NCBI RefSeq assembly: GCF_010731735.1
Contig: NZ_AP022588.1
Coordinates: 4,402,001 to 4,466,000, forward strand
From: Mycolicibacterium sediminis
Lineage (GTDB): Bacteria > Actinomycetota > Actinomycetes > Mycobacteriales > Mycobacteriaceae
Length of the DNA: 64,000 bases
Direction: 5' to 3'
Both the position numbers and the translations under genes were made by a program. Under the pieces are notes generated by a model. That model was given only the letters and a program-made list of their open reading frames with translations. It made no database searches and had not been told where the DNA came from. Below are positions 32,925 to 41,209 of this stretch, piece after piece; position 1 is the stretch's first letter; every line of letters starts with the position of its first letter.

Positions 32925-33695
32925 GTGGTGGACTGGAGTGGCCGCGACTACGCGGAGGTGAGTGGCCTGCAGCGCGCGATGATCGTCGACGCGCTCGCCG
33001 ACCTCGAGGTCGAGCCGGGGGAGCGGGTCCTCGACATCGGTTGTGGCGACGGCTATCTGACCCGGATCATTGCGGAGCGGCTCGCCGGGGGCCTCGCGGT
33101 CGGTGTCGACGCGTCACCGCGGATGGTCGCGACCGCCGACGCGGGTGTGGATCGGGGCCCAGACGAGCCGCGCTACGTGGCGGCCGACGCCCGCGCGCTG
33201 CCGTTCACGGCGGCCTTCGACGTGGCCGTCTCGTTCAACGCGCTGCACTGGGTGCCGCGGCAGGACGAGGCGCTCGCGCAGATCGCGGCGGCGCTGACGC
33301 CGGCGGGCCGCGCCACCATCCAGGTCGTCTGCGCGGGACCGCGACGCAGCCTCGAATCGGTCGCGATGGACGTGGCGGCCAGTGGGCGCTGGCGGCGGTG
33401 GTTCGACGGGTTCGAGCCGCCGTTCGTGCACGTCGACCCCGACGCCTTCGGCGATCTCGCCCGGTCCGCCGGGCTCACCGTGCGGCGGCTCTCCGTGACC
33501 GATCGGGAGTGGGACTTCGGCTCGCGCGACGACTTCCTGCGCTGGTGCGCCGTCGGCTGCACCGCGTGGACGGACCGCCTCGACGGCGCGGACCGCGAGC
33601 AGTTCGTCACCGACCTCGTCGACGCCTACGAACCCGTCGCGGGCCGACCCGGTCTGTTCCGGTTCACGCAGATGCGCGCAGAATTGAAGCGATGA
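32925..33695 (+). CDS. SAM-dependent class I methyltransferase
   Basis: 256 residues, GTG start. Motif I is VLDIGCGDGYLTRII (about 36-50), the acidic end of strand 2 is GVDASPRM, motif II is AFDVAVSFNALHWV and motif III is LTPAGRATIQVV. The NALHWV segment is typical of trans-aconitate-type and related small-molecule methyltransferases. Its TGA overlaps the ATG of the F420-type oxidoreductase (ATGA), so the two are coupled. Substrate unknown. Confidence 0.87.
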   Translation: MVDWSGRDYAEVSGLQRAMIVDALADLEVEPGERVLDIGCGDGYLTRIIAERLAGGLAVGVDASPRMVATADAGVDRGPDEPRYVAADARALPFTAAFDVAVSFNALHWVPRQDEALAQIAAALTPAGRATIQVVCAGPRRSLESVAMDVAASGRWRRWFDGFEPPFVHVDPDAFGDLARSAGLTVRRLSVTDREWDFGSRDDFLRWCAVGCTAWTDRLDGADREQFVTDLVDAYEPVAGRPGLFRFTQMRAELKR

Positions 33696-34573
33696 AGATT
33701 CGCTTCGGCGTCGGTCTCGCGGGGGACACCGCACCGGACGCGCTGCCCGGGCTGGTGGACCGGCTGGAGTCCCTCGGCATCGACTCCCTCTGGTTCTCCG
33801 AGCTGGTGTACAGCCAGGCCGTCGATCCGTTCGTCGGGATGTCGTACGCCTTGGCGCGGACCACCCGGCTCAAGGTCGGCACGTCGGTCGTCGTCCTGCC
33901 CGGACGTCACCCCGTGCTGGTGGCCAAGCAGCTGGCATCGCTGGCCGCGCTCGCACCGCGTCGGGTGCTTCCCGTCTTCGGCCTGCGCTCGGCGTTACCC
34001 GCCGAGCGCGAGGTGTTCGTCGTGCCGGAGGGCAGACGCGCCGCCGTGTTCGACGAGTCGCTGCGACTGCTGCGCTCGGCACTCGACGGGGACGGAGCGG
34101 CGTTCTCGGGCGAGTTCTTCACCGTCGGAGCGACCGCGGTGGAACCGCGTCCCGCCAGACCGCTGGACATCTGGCTGGGTGGCTCCGCACCCGCGGGCCT
34201 GCGACGCATCGGTCGCTACGCCGACGGCTGGCTCGGCAGCTTCCTCACCCCCGACGAGGCCGGGCTTGCGCGGCGCAGCATTCAGGCGGCCGCCGCCGAG
34301 GCAGGCCGGGAGATCGAGGACGACCACTTCGGCATCAACCTCGCGGTGGCGGAGAACGGGCTCGACGACGGTCTCGCCGCAGCGGTGCGCCGGCGCCGTC
34401 CCGACGTCGACCCGACCGAACTGGTCGCCGACGGCTGGCAGGAGCTGCACCGCCGCATCGACCGCTACGTGGCCGAGGGGCTGTCGAAGTTCGTCGTCCG
34501 ACTGGCGGGGGACGGGCGCCTCGACGAGTTCGTCGACCGGTTCGCCGTCGAACTCGTGCCCCGCGAGAATTGA
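33692..34573 (+). CDS. LLM-class (luciferase-like) F420/FMN-dependent oxidoreductase
   Basis: 293 residues. The (beta/alpha)8 luciferase-like fold is indicated by SLGIDSLWFSELVYSQAVDPF at the N-terminus, KVGTSVVVLPGRHPVLVAKQLASL (about 55-78) and RPLDIWLGGSAPAGLRRIGRYADGW (about 153-177). Mycobacterial members usually use F420. The gene overlaps the methyltransferase stop codon (ATGA). It may act on an oxidised lipid or xenobiotic; there is no direct evidence of substrate. Confidence 0.88.
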   Translation: MKIRFGVGLAGDTAPDALPGLVDRLESLGIDSLWFSELVYSQAVDPFVGMSYALARTTRLKVGTSVVVLPGRHPVLVAKQLASLAALAPRRVLPVFGLRSALPAEREVFVVPEGRRAAVFDESLRLLRSALDGDGAAFSGEFFTVGATAVEPRPARPLDIWLGGSAPAGLRRIGRYADGWLGSFLTPDEAGLARRSIQAAAAEAGREIEDDHFGINLAVAENGLDDGLAAAVRRRRPDVDPTELVADGWQELHRRIDRYVAEGLSKFVVRLAGDGRLDEFVDRFAVELVPREN

Positions 34574-34724
34574 CCACCGGACGCCCGGCCGACGCGATCG
34601 CGACCGTTTTTGGTTCCGATATTGCCGGTCGGTAGTCTGCAGTGATCGCTCCAGACGTACGGGAGGGGCTTCGCCACGCCCCGCGGAGCCCACGAGACAA
34701 CGAGTACCACCGACGCCGAAGGCC
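34574..34724. promoter_or_regulatory. Promoter region of the mycolic-acid-type methyltransferase
   Basis: 151 bp separating the F420-type gene from the methyltransferase. It holds an AT-richer block (TTTTTGGTTCCGATATTG) and a TAGTCT that could serve as a -10 hexamer. The start codon has only a weak AAGG 5-8 bp upstream. No strong dyad is visible. Confidence 0.35.
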
Positions 34725-35615
34725 ATGGACTTGCCAGACACGACCAGCGACAACGCCGACCTGACGCCGCACTTCGAAGACGTGCAGGCGCACTACGACC
34801 TCTCGGACGACTTCTTCCGTCTGTTCCTCGATCCGACGCAGACGTACAGCTGCGCCTACTTCGAGCGCGACGACATGACGCTCGAAGAGGCGCAGATCGC
34901 CAAGATCGACCTCTCGCTGGGCAAGCTCGGCCTCGAGCCGGGGATGACGCTGCTGGACATCGGTTGCGGGTGGGGCGCCACGGTGAACCGCGCGCTGGAG
35001 AAGTACGACGTCAACGTCGTCGGCCTGACCCTGAGCCGCAACCAGCAGGCGCACGTGCAGAAGCTCCTCGACCAGTCCGACAGCCCGCGCAGCAAGCGCG
35101 TCCTGCTCGCGGGGTGGGAGCAGTTCCACGAGCCCGTCGACCGCATCGTGTCGATCGGCGCCTTCGAGCACTTCGGCCGCGCCCGCTACGACGACTTCTT
35201 CAAGATGGCGTACTCGGTGCTGCCCGACGACGGCACGATGCTCCTGCACACGATCATCAAGCCGAGCAACGAGGAGTTCGCGGAGCGCGCGCTGCCGCTG
35301 ACGATGAACAAGATCAGGTTCTTCAAGTTCATCATGGACGAGATCTTCCCCGGTGGTGACCTGCCGCAGGTGGCCGGCGTCGAGAAGCACGCGACGGCCG
35401 CCGGGTTCGAGATCAGCCGCGTCCAGCCGCTGCGTCTGCACTACGCCCGCACGCTGGAGATCTGGTCCGCCGCCCTGGAGGCACGTCGCGACGAGGCCAT
35501 CGCGATCCAGTCCCAGGAGGTCTACGACCGGTACATGCGCTACCTCACCGGCTGCGCTGAGCTGTTCAACGAGGGCTACACCGACATCGCACAGTTCACG
35601 ATGCAGAAGGGCTGA
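34725..35615 (+). CDS. Mycolic-acid/cyclopropane-fatty-acid methyltransferase family enzyme
   Basis: 296 residues. Family hallmarks: FEDVQAHYDLSDDFFRLFLD at the N-terminus, TYSCAYFERDDMTLEEAQIAK, the SAM site LLDIGCGWGATVNRALEKY (about 76-94), and the GAFEHFGRARYDDFF and FFKFIMDEIFPGGDLPQ segments. These match mycobacterial CmaA/MmaA/PcaA/UmaA enzymes that cyclopropanate or methylate meromycolate double bonds. The exact paralogue cannot be assigned. It is cytosolic and membrane-associated in the family. Confidence 0.93.
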   Translation: MDLPDTTSDNADLTPHFEDVQAHYDLSDDFFRLFLDPTQTYSCAYFERDDMTLEEAQIAKIDLSLGKLGLEPGMTLLDIGCGWGATVNRALEKYDVNVVGLTLSRNQQAHVQKLLDQSDSPRSKRVLLAGWEQFHEPVDRIVSIGAFEHFGRARYDDFFKMAYSVLPDDGTMLLHTIIKPSNEEFAERALPLTMNKIRFFKFIMDEIFPGGDLPQVAGVEKHATAAGFEISRVQPLRLHYARTLEIWSAALEARRDEAIAIQSQEVYDRYMRYLTGCAELFNEGYTDIAQFTMQKG

Positions 35616-35630
35616 CCGGCCCCGCCCTGG

Positions 35631-36677
35631 TCAGGACCCCGGCCATGCCGGCGGACCCGCCTTGGCGCCCGCGGCGTCGCGACGTCTGGCGGCCATCCCC
35701 GCAAGTGCCTCGAACACCACCCGATGGGCGGCGTTGACGGTCAATTCCGCGTGGTCGTAGGCCGGCGACACCTCGACGACGTCGACGCCCGCGACGTCGT
35801 TCTCGTAGCAGAGTTGGCGGACCATGCGCAGCAGGTCGGCGCTGGTGATGCCACCCGGTTCGGGGGTGCCGGTCCCCGGCGCGTGCGCGGGGTCGAGCAC
35901 GTCGATGTCGACCGACAGGTAGAGCTTGTCGGCCTTCGCCAGGGCCTCCCCGACGGCGTCGACCATCACGGCCTTGAACCCGCGGTCCCAGATCTCCTGC
36001 ATGGTGTGCCACACCATGCCCTGCTCCTGCATCCACTCGAACGTGTCCTGCGGCGGCCAGTAGCCCCGTAGACCGACCTGGACGAAGTGCGTTCCGGGGA
36101 CCGCGCCCGACTCGATGAGCCGGCGCATCGGCGTGCCGTGGCTGGCCAGGTTGCCGTCGATGATGTCGGCGGTGTCGGCGTGGGCGTCGAAGTGCACGAT
36201 GCCGACGTTGCCGTAGCCGTGCACGTCGGCGACCGCCGTGGCCGACGGCCACGTGATCGAGTGATCGCCGCCGAGGACGACGGGCACGATGCCGCGGGAG
36301 GCGACCGCCGCCACCCGCTCCTTGATGTTGGCGTGCGACACCTCGGTCTGGCCGTGCGGGCAGTAGGCGTCACCGAAGTCGACGACCTCCAGCCAGTCGA
36401 AGATCTCCAGACCCAGATCCATGTGGTACGTGCCGGGCTCGTAGGCGGTGGCCCGGATCGCCCTCGGGCCGAATCGGGCGCCGGGCCGGTTCGTGGTCCC
36501 CACGTCGAACGGCGCGCCGACGATCGCGACGTCGGGTTGCCACGCGTCGAGCTGCTCGGTCTCGGTGAGGAACGGGCGGTGCCCGAAGGTCGCCAGGCCC
36601 GAGTAGGGCAGGTCCAATTGCTCGGCCATGCCCGGCGGGAGGTCGCGCTGTGGACCGTGCTCGTGCCCGTGACTCAT
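35631..36677 (-). CDS. Agmatinase/ureohydrolase family enzyme
   Basis: 348 residues. All manganese ligands of the ureohydrolase family are present: H139 in LGGDHSITW, D164/H166/D168 in HFDAHADTAD, and D257/D259 in LSVDIDVLDPAHAPG. The substrate loop TPEPGG follows. The family hydrolyses guanidino compounds (agmatine, guanidinobutyrate, guanidinopropionate) to urea and an amine; the HSITW/HADTA motifs fit agmatinase-like members. It converges with the methyltransferase gene. It may feed amines to the GS-like ligases. Confidence 0.9.
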   Translation of the reverse strand: MSHGHEHGPQRDLPPGMAEQLDLPYSGLATFGHRPFLTETEQLDAWQPDVAIVGAPFDVGTTNRPGARFGPRAIRATAYEPGTYHMDLGLEIFDWLEVVDFGDAYCPHGQTEVSHANIKERVAAVASRGIVPVVLGGDHSITWPSATAVADVHGYGNVGIVHFDAHADTADIIDGNLASHGTPMRRLIESGAVPGTHFVQVGLRGYWPPQDTFEWMQEQGMVWHTMQEIWDRGFKAVMVDAVGEALAKADKLYLSVDIDVLDPAHAPGTGTPEPGGITSADLLRMVRQLCYENDVAGVDVVEVSPAYDHAELTVNAAHRVVFEALAGMAARRRDAAGAKAGPPAWPGS

Positions 36678-36731
36678 GGGCCGACATTACCGCCTGTCGG
36701 CAGCCGTTGGACGACAACGGGATCGGCGGCT

Positions 36732-37163
36732 TCAGGGGCGAGTGATCGCCGCGCGCAACGCGTCCGGGATGGGGCGCTTCGCCCAGTCCCGGGTCGAGAC
36801 GACGACGTAGACGTTGCGGCCCGTCACGGCGCAGACCTCGACGTCCGCGTCTTCGGAGCCGCGCCGCCACACCTCGAACTCGAGGGTGATGCTCGACGTC
36901 CCGACCGCCGCGCAGCTCACCGCGACGCGCACCTCGTCCCGCCAGCGGACCGAGGAGAGGTAGTCCACCTCGGCCCTCCGCACCTTGAGGTCGTAGTGGT
37001 CGGCGTTCAGGTCGGCGAACGAGATCCCGAGCCCCTCGAAGTACGCCGTCGACGCCTCGTCGAACCAGGTCAGGTAGTGGCCGTTGAACACGACGCCCTG
37101 CTGGTCGATCTCGGCGTAACGCGGTACCACCGGCAACGAGAACGGCTCACTCACGCCCGTCAC
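36732..37163 (-). CDS. Acyl-CoA thioesterase (4HBT, YbgC-like hotdog fold)
   Basis: 143 residues from GTG 37163 (GTG 37154 possible). The 4HBT motif RYAEIDQQGVVFNGHYLTWFDEA contains the active-site Asp of the family (RYAEIDQQGVV) and the G-Y/F region; VRRAEVDYLSSVRWRDEV follows. It hydrolyses short or aromatic acyl-CoA thioesters. It shares a short divergent promoter region with the dehydratase gene (ACTAGGCT could hold the -10 of the latter). Confidence 0.83.
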   Translation of the reverse strand: MTGVSEPFSLPVVPRYAEIDQQGVVFNGHYLTWFDEASTAYFEGLGISFADLNADHYDLKVRRAEVDYLSSVRWRDEVRVAVSCAAVGTSSITLEFEVWRRGSEDADVEVCAVTGRNVYVVVSTRDWAKRPIPDALRAAITRP

Positions 37164-37226
37164 TGTGCCCTCCCGCCGTCCGGCGGCGCCGATCGACCCC
37201 GCGTCGGCCGACACTAGGCTCGAGCC

Positions 37227-38174
37227 ATGCAGCAGGTGACCATCGAGGACATCCGAGCGGCCGCCGATCGGATCCGGGGTTCGGTGTTGCGGACGCCGCT
37301 GATCCCGGCGGGCTGGGGTGATCCCGAACGGCCGCTGTGGATCAAGCCGGAGAGCCTGCAGGCCGTCGGGGCGTTCAAGGTGCGCGGCGCGTTCAACGCG
37401 ATCGCGGCGCTGGACGACGACACCCGCGCCCGCGGGGTCGTCGCCTACTCGAGCGGCAACCACGCCCAGGCCGTCGCCTACGCGGCGTCGCGCTGGGGGA
37501 TCGCGGCGCACATCGTGATGCCCGAGGAGACGCCGAACGTCAAGGTGGCCGCCACCCGGGAGTGGGGCGCGACGGTGGTCCTGTGCGGCGCGGGTGAGCG
37601 CGAACGCGTCGCGGCCCGACTGGTCACCGAGACCGGCGGCGTCCTGATCCCACCGTTCGACCATCCCGACGTCATCGCCGGTCAGGGCACCATCGGCCTC
37701 GAGATCGCCGAGGACCTCCCGGACGTCGAGACGGTGCTGATACCCGTCAGCGGCGGCGGGTTGGCCTCGGGCATCGGCACGGCGCTGCGGGCGCTGTGCC
37801 CCCGCGCCCGGGTCATCGGCGTCGAACCGGAACTGGCCGCCGACACCGCCGAGGCGCTGCGCGTCGGCCACCGGGTGGACTGGCCGATCCAGGACCGCAA
37901 CCGCACCATCGCCGACGGTCTGCGGTCCCAGCCGTCGGAGTTGACCTTCGACCATCTCCGACGGGTGCTGGACGATCTGATCACCGTGTCGGAGAACGAT
38001 ATTCGGGCCGCCTCGCGTGAGCTGGCGCTGAGGGCGCACCTCGTCGCGGAGCCCAGTGGCGCCGTCGCCCTGGCGGCCTACCGCAGCACGGCCACGCCGC
38101 GCGGTCGCACCGTGATCGTGCTGTCCGGCGGCAACGTCGAACCTGCGCTGATGGCGGAGATCCTCGTCGGCTGA
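37227..38174 (+). CDS. PLP-dependent threonine/serine dehydratase family enzyme
   Basis: 315 residues. The PLP lysine is K51 in GAFKVRGAFNAI, the phosphate/substrate loop is SSGNHAQAVAYAA (about 75-88), and the glycine-rich phosphate cradle is PVSGGGLASGIGTAL (about 171-185). The C-terminal Ser/Cys-type ring pocket is VLSGGNVE. There is no ACT regulatory domain, so it is the catabolic/racemase-like form: serine or threonine dehydration, or serine racemization, is possible. Confidence 0.88.
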   Translation: MQQVTIEDIRAAADRIRGSVLRTPLIPAGWGDPERPLWIKPESLQAVGAFKVRGAFNAIAALDDDTRARGVVAYSSGNHAQAVAYAASRWGIAAHIVMPEETPNVKVAATREWGATVVLCGAGERERVAARLVTETGGVLIPPFDHPDVIAGQGTIGLEIAEDLPDVETVLIPVSGGGLASGIGTALRALCPRARVIGVEPELAADTAEALRVGHRVDWPIQDRNRTIADGLRSQPSELTFDHLRRVLDDLITVSENDIRAASRELALRAHLVAEPSGAVALAAYRSTATPRGRTVIVLSGGNVEPALMAEILVG

Positions 38175-38415
38175 CGCTCCGCGCCGGTGCGGTCGCCGCG
38201 CCCCGATGCCACGCGAACCGGACCGTCACCGCGGGTCCCGGCGGGCGATCCCGCGCCTGCCCGGACGAGCCCGCGCCGGTCGGTCGCGGTAGTGTCGGCC
38301 GAAAGGTTGGCCAACCCCGACGAGGCGCGTTCGCGCGTGCCTCGAGCGGCGCCGGGTCCCATGGACCGCAGCGGCGCCGGCAGGCGCGGTCACCGCGCGG
38401 GTCGAAGGGATTCAT
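38175..38415. other. Intergenic region before the DUF7159-type gene
   Basis: 241 bp, GC-rich. The only clear element is a GAAGGG ribosome-binding site 5 bp before the GTG at 38416. No hairpin or repeat of note was seen. Confidence 0.5.
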
Positions 38416-39684
38416 GTGGACGCGGTACTCGGGCTGTCGATGACACCCACGTCCGTCGGCCTCGTCCTGGTGGAGGGCGTGGACGCCGAGGGCGCGACGA
38501 TGGACGGCAACGCATTCGACGTGCACTCGTTCACGACGTCCGAACAGGCCGCCGAAGCGGTGCGGCGCACCGAGGAACTCGCGGCCACCCGTGGGGTCCG
38601 CCTGCACTCCATCGGCGTGACGTGGAGCGAGGACGCCGACGTCGAGGCGTCGGTGCTGATGAAGTCGCTCTCGGACTCCGGTTTCGACAACGTCGTCCCC
38701 ATCCGCATGCCCGAGGCGACAGAGGCCCTGGCCCGGGGCATCGCCGCGGTGATCGGCCACGAGACCACCGCGGTGTGCGTCATCGAACCCGACACCGTGA
38801 TCGCGCTGATCGTGCACACCGGCGACGGTGCCGTCCAGACGGTCTTCAACCACGCCATCGACTCCGACGAGAGCCTGATCGGCTGGTTGAGCGTGGTGTT
38901 CGCCAAGGCGGACTGGCAGCCCGAGGCACTGGTCCTGGTCGGCTCCGCGGGCGGCTTCGAGTCGATCGTCGGCAGCCTCGAGGACGCACTCGGGGTTTCG
39001 GTGTTCGCCCCCGAGGAGGCGCAGCTCGCCCTCGCCAGGGGTGCCGCGCTCGCGTCGGCGCAGAGCATCGACGGCCCGCTGGACCTCGGCGGCGACTTCG
39101 CCGCGTTCGCCGCACCGTCACGCGTCGCGGAAACACCGCGCAGCCGGACGTCCATGGGCGTCACCGCAGTGCTCGTCGCCGGCGTGCTCACGTTCGTGGT
39201 GTCCGCGTCGGTCGCACTCAGCATGCAGCTGGTGCCGCGCGACGATTCCACCTCGGCCAGTCCCGCGGCCGCGGACGTGCCGCAGGCTCCGGTCGCGGCG
39301 CGGGCCAACCCATCCGTCCTGGCGCCGCCGGTGGCGGTCCCGCCGTCACCCGCCGCGCTGCCGCCGGTCGCCGAGACGGTTCCCGTGGCCGAGACGCCAC
39401 CGATCGTCGAGGCGCCGCCCGCAGACGTCGCGCCGCTGCCCGATCGGGGATACGTCCCCGAGGCGCCGGCCACCGATCAGGTGCCCGAATACCCGGTGGC
39501 CGACGCGCCGGCCGCCGACCCGGCACTGGCGCCGCCCGCCTACGTCCCACCTGCCTACGCCCCACCCGCCTACGTGCCTCCCGTGGCCGCACCCCCGCCC
39601 GCGTACGTGCCGCCGGTCCAGACGAAGAAGCCGGGCATCCTGACCCGGATCCGCGACAAGCTCCGGATCGGTGACGGCAATTAG
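38416..39684 (+). CDS. DUF7159-type proline-rich single-pass membrane protein
   Basis: 422 residues, GTG start. Residues 1-220 form an actin-like ATPase/PilM-like domain (MDAVLGLSMTPTSVGLVLVE resembles the first phosphate loop). One transmembrane helix lies at about 247-271. The rest is outside-facing: a Pro/Ala/Val-rich linker with repeated PPAYVPP-type units (about 370-405) and a basic amphipathic tail KKPGILTRIRDKLRIGDGN. Mycobacteria carry several such proteins and their function is unknown to me. The layout suggests a cytoplasmic nucleotide-responsive domain linked to the cell wall. Confidence 0.8.
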   Translation: MDAVLGLSMTPTSVGLVLVEGVDAEGATMDGNAFDVHSFTTSEQAAEAVRRTEELAATRGVRLHSIGVTWSEDADVEASVLMKSLSDSGFDNVVPIRMPEATEALARGIAAVIGHETTAVCVIEPDTVIALIVHTGDGAVQTVFNHAIDSDESLIGWLSVVFAKADWQPEALVLVGSAGGFESIVGSLEDALGVSVFAPEEAQLALARGAALASAQSIDGPLDLGGDFAAFAAPSRVAETPRSRTSMGVTAVLVAGVLTFVVSASVALSMQLVPRDDSTSASPAAADVPQAPVAARANPSVLAPPVAVPPSPAALPPVAETVPVAETPPIVEAPPADVAPLPDRGYVPEAPATDQVPEYPVADAPAADPALAPPAYVPPAYAPPAYVPPVAAPPPAYVPPVQTKKPGILTRIRDKLRIGDGN

Positions 39685-39727
39685 CTCCGAGGCGCGACAC
39701 GTCTCCCCGATGCGGTAGCCGCCGCCC

Positions 39728-40336
39728 GTGACCACGCCCGACCGGGTCTCCGGCGGAACCCTGCGGATCGCCCTGCGCGTCACGATCGTGCTCGCCGTGC
39801 TCCTCGCCGTCGTCCTCGTCGAACTCACGTCCAGGTCCGGCGTGCTGTGGCGGCTGATCACCTTCACCTACCAGGCAAATCTGCTGGCCGCCGCCTACTA
39901 CGCGTGGACGCTGGTGTCGCCCGGAGCCGATCGCCGCACCGGGTTGCGCGGCGCCGTGGTGCTCTACGTCGCCGTCGCCGGACTGGTCTGGAACCTCTTC
40001 CTGACCGGCCGCAGCATGGGGTACACGCCGGCGAACTTCCTGCTGCACGTCGTCGTCCCGGTCCTCGCGGTGATCGACTGGCTGGCCGTCGGCCGGGGCG
40101 ATGCGGCGGTGCGCTGGTGGCAGCCGATCGCGTGGCTGGCGTACCCGGCCGCCTATGGTGCCCTGGCGCTGATCGTGCTGAACGGCCTCGGCAGGCGGGC
40201 GCCGTACTACTTCCTGGACCCGGCGAGCGTCGGGGGAGTGACCGTCCTGGTCAACGTGGCGCTGATGGCCGGCGGGTTCCTGGTGCTCGGCTACCTGCTG
40301 GTGGCGCTGGCGCGCAGGGGTTCGGCTAACACTTAG
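39728..40336 (+). CDS. Pr6Pr-type integral membrane protein
   Basis: 202 residues with six predicted helices (about 16-32, 42-58, 74-92, 103-122, 132-150 and 170-195). Motifs of the Pr6Pr family are FTYQANLLAAAYYAW near residue 45, RSMGYTPANFLLHVVVPVLA in the middle and RAPYYFLDPASVGG near the C-terminus. The family has an unknown function and is widespread in actinobacteria. GTG start at 39728, 43 bp after the DUF7159-type gene. Confidence 0.8.
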   Translation: MTTPDRVSGGTLRIALRVTIVLAVLLAVVLVELTSRSGVLWRLITFTYQANLLAAAYYAWTLVSPGADRRTGLRGAVVLYVAVAGLVWNLFLTGRSMGYTPANFLLHVVVPVLAVIDWLAVGRGDAAVRWWQPIAWLAYPAAYGALALIVLNGLGRRAPYYFLDPASVGGVTVLVNVALMAGGFLVLGYLLVALARRGSANT

Positions 40337-40356
40337 CGCCTCCGCGCCGATCTACC

Positions 40357-41145
40357 ATGAAGAACACCGGCCTACCCTTAAGGATCACCTTGTCCACAAC
40401 CGTGCGACGCGTGCTTGCAGCGTCTGGAATGGCCGTGCTGCTGTTGACGACGTCGAGCGCTCTCGGCAATGCCGGGCAGGCGACCGTGCCGGTCGCGCCC
40501 ATGGCGTCGGTGTCACCTGCGCCCAGCGACGTCGTCGGCGTGGCCCATCCGGTGACCATCACCTTCGCGGAGCCGGTCGCCGACCGTGCGGCGGCGCAGC
40601 GGAGCGTGCGCTTCACCTCGGCGGGCATGCCCGCGGGCGAGTTCTCGTGGCTCGGCGACGACGTCCTGCAGTGGAAGCCGACCGCGGGCTACCTCCCCGC
40701 GCACTCCACCATCGCGCTGTCCGTCGGAGGCGCCAAGACGAGCTTCCAGACCGGCGCCGCCGTGCTCGGCGTGGCCGACGTCAACGCGCACACGTTCACC
40801 GTCAGCATCGACGGGGTGACGGCGCGGGAGATGCCCGCCTCGATGGGCAAGTCGAAGTTCCCGACGCCCATCGGCTCGTTCACTGCGTTGGAGAAGCAGA
40901 ACGTCGTCGTGATGGACTCGCGCACGATCGGCATCCCGCTCAGCGATCCGGAGGGCTACAAGCTCACCGTCTACGACGCGGTGCGGGTGACCTGGGGCGG
41001 CGTCTACGTCCACGGCGCGCCGTGGTCGACGGGCGCCCAGGGCAACTCCAACGTCAGCCACGGGTGCATCAACCTCAGCGCGGACAACGCGGACTGGTAC
41101 TACAACACCGTCAGCGTGGGGGATCCCATCATCGTCCAGGCCTGA
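40357..41145 (+). CDS. L,D-transpeptidase (YkuD), LdtA-like
   Basis: 262 residues. Signal peptide or anchor about 18-40 (VLAASGMAVLLLTTSSALGN), one immunoglobulin-like domain (about 55-135) and the YkuD catalytic domain (about 140-262). The active-site motif is VHGAPWSTGAQGNSNVSHGC with H219, H235 and nucleophile C237. It forms 3-3 cross-links in peptidoglycan, the dominant linkage in mycobacteria. A single Ig domain and the short size fit the LdtMt1 (Rv0116c) class. It converges on the CYP125 gene across 64 bp. Confidence 0.92.
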   Translation: MKNTGLPLRITLSTTVRRVLAASGMAVLLLTTSSALGNAGQATVPVAPMASVSPAPSDVVGVAHPVTITFAEPVADRAAAQRSVRFTSAGMPAGEFSWLGDDVLQWKPTAGYLPAHSTIALSVGGAKTSFQTGAAVLGVADVNAHTFTVSIDGVTAREMPASMGKSKFPTPIGSFTALEKQNVVVMDSRTIGIPLSDPEGYKLTVYDAVRVTWGGVYVHGAPWSTGAQGNSNVSHGCINLSADNADWYYNTVSVGDPIIVQA

Positions 41146-41209
41146 CCGCGCGGCGGACTCGTCGCTTCGCGGAAGGTGCCGCCGCCGAACGTGCGTCCGT
41201 GGCGGGGAC

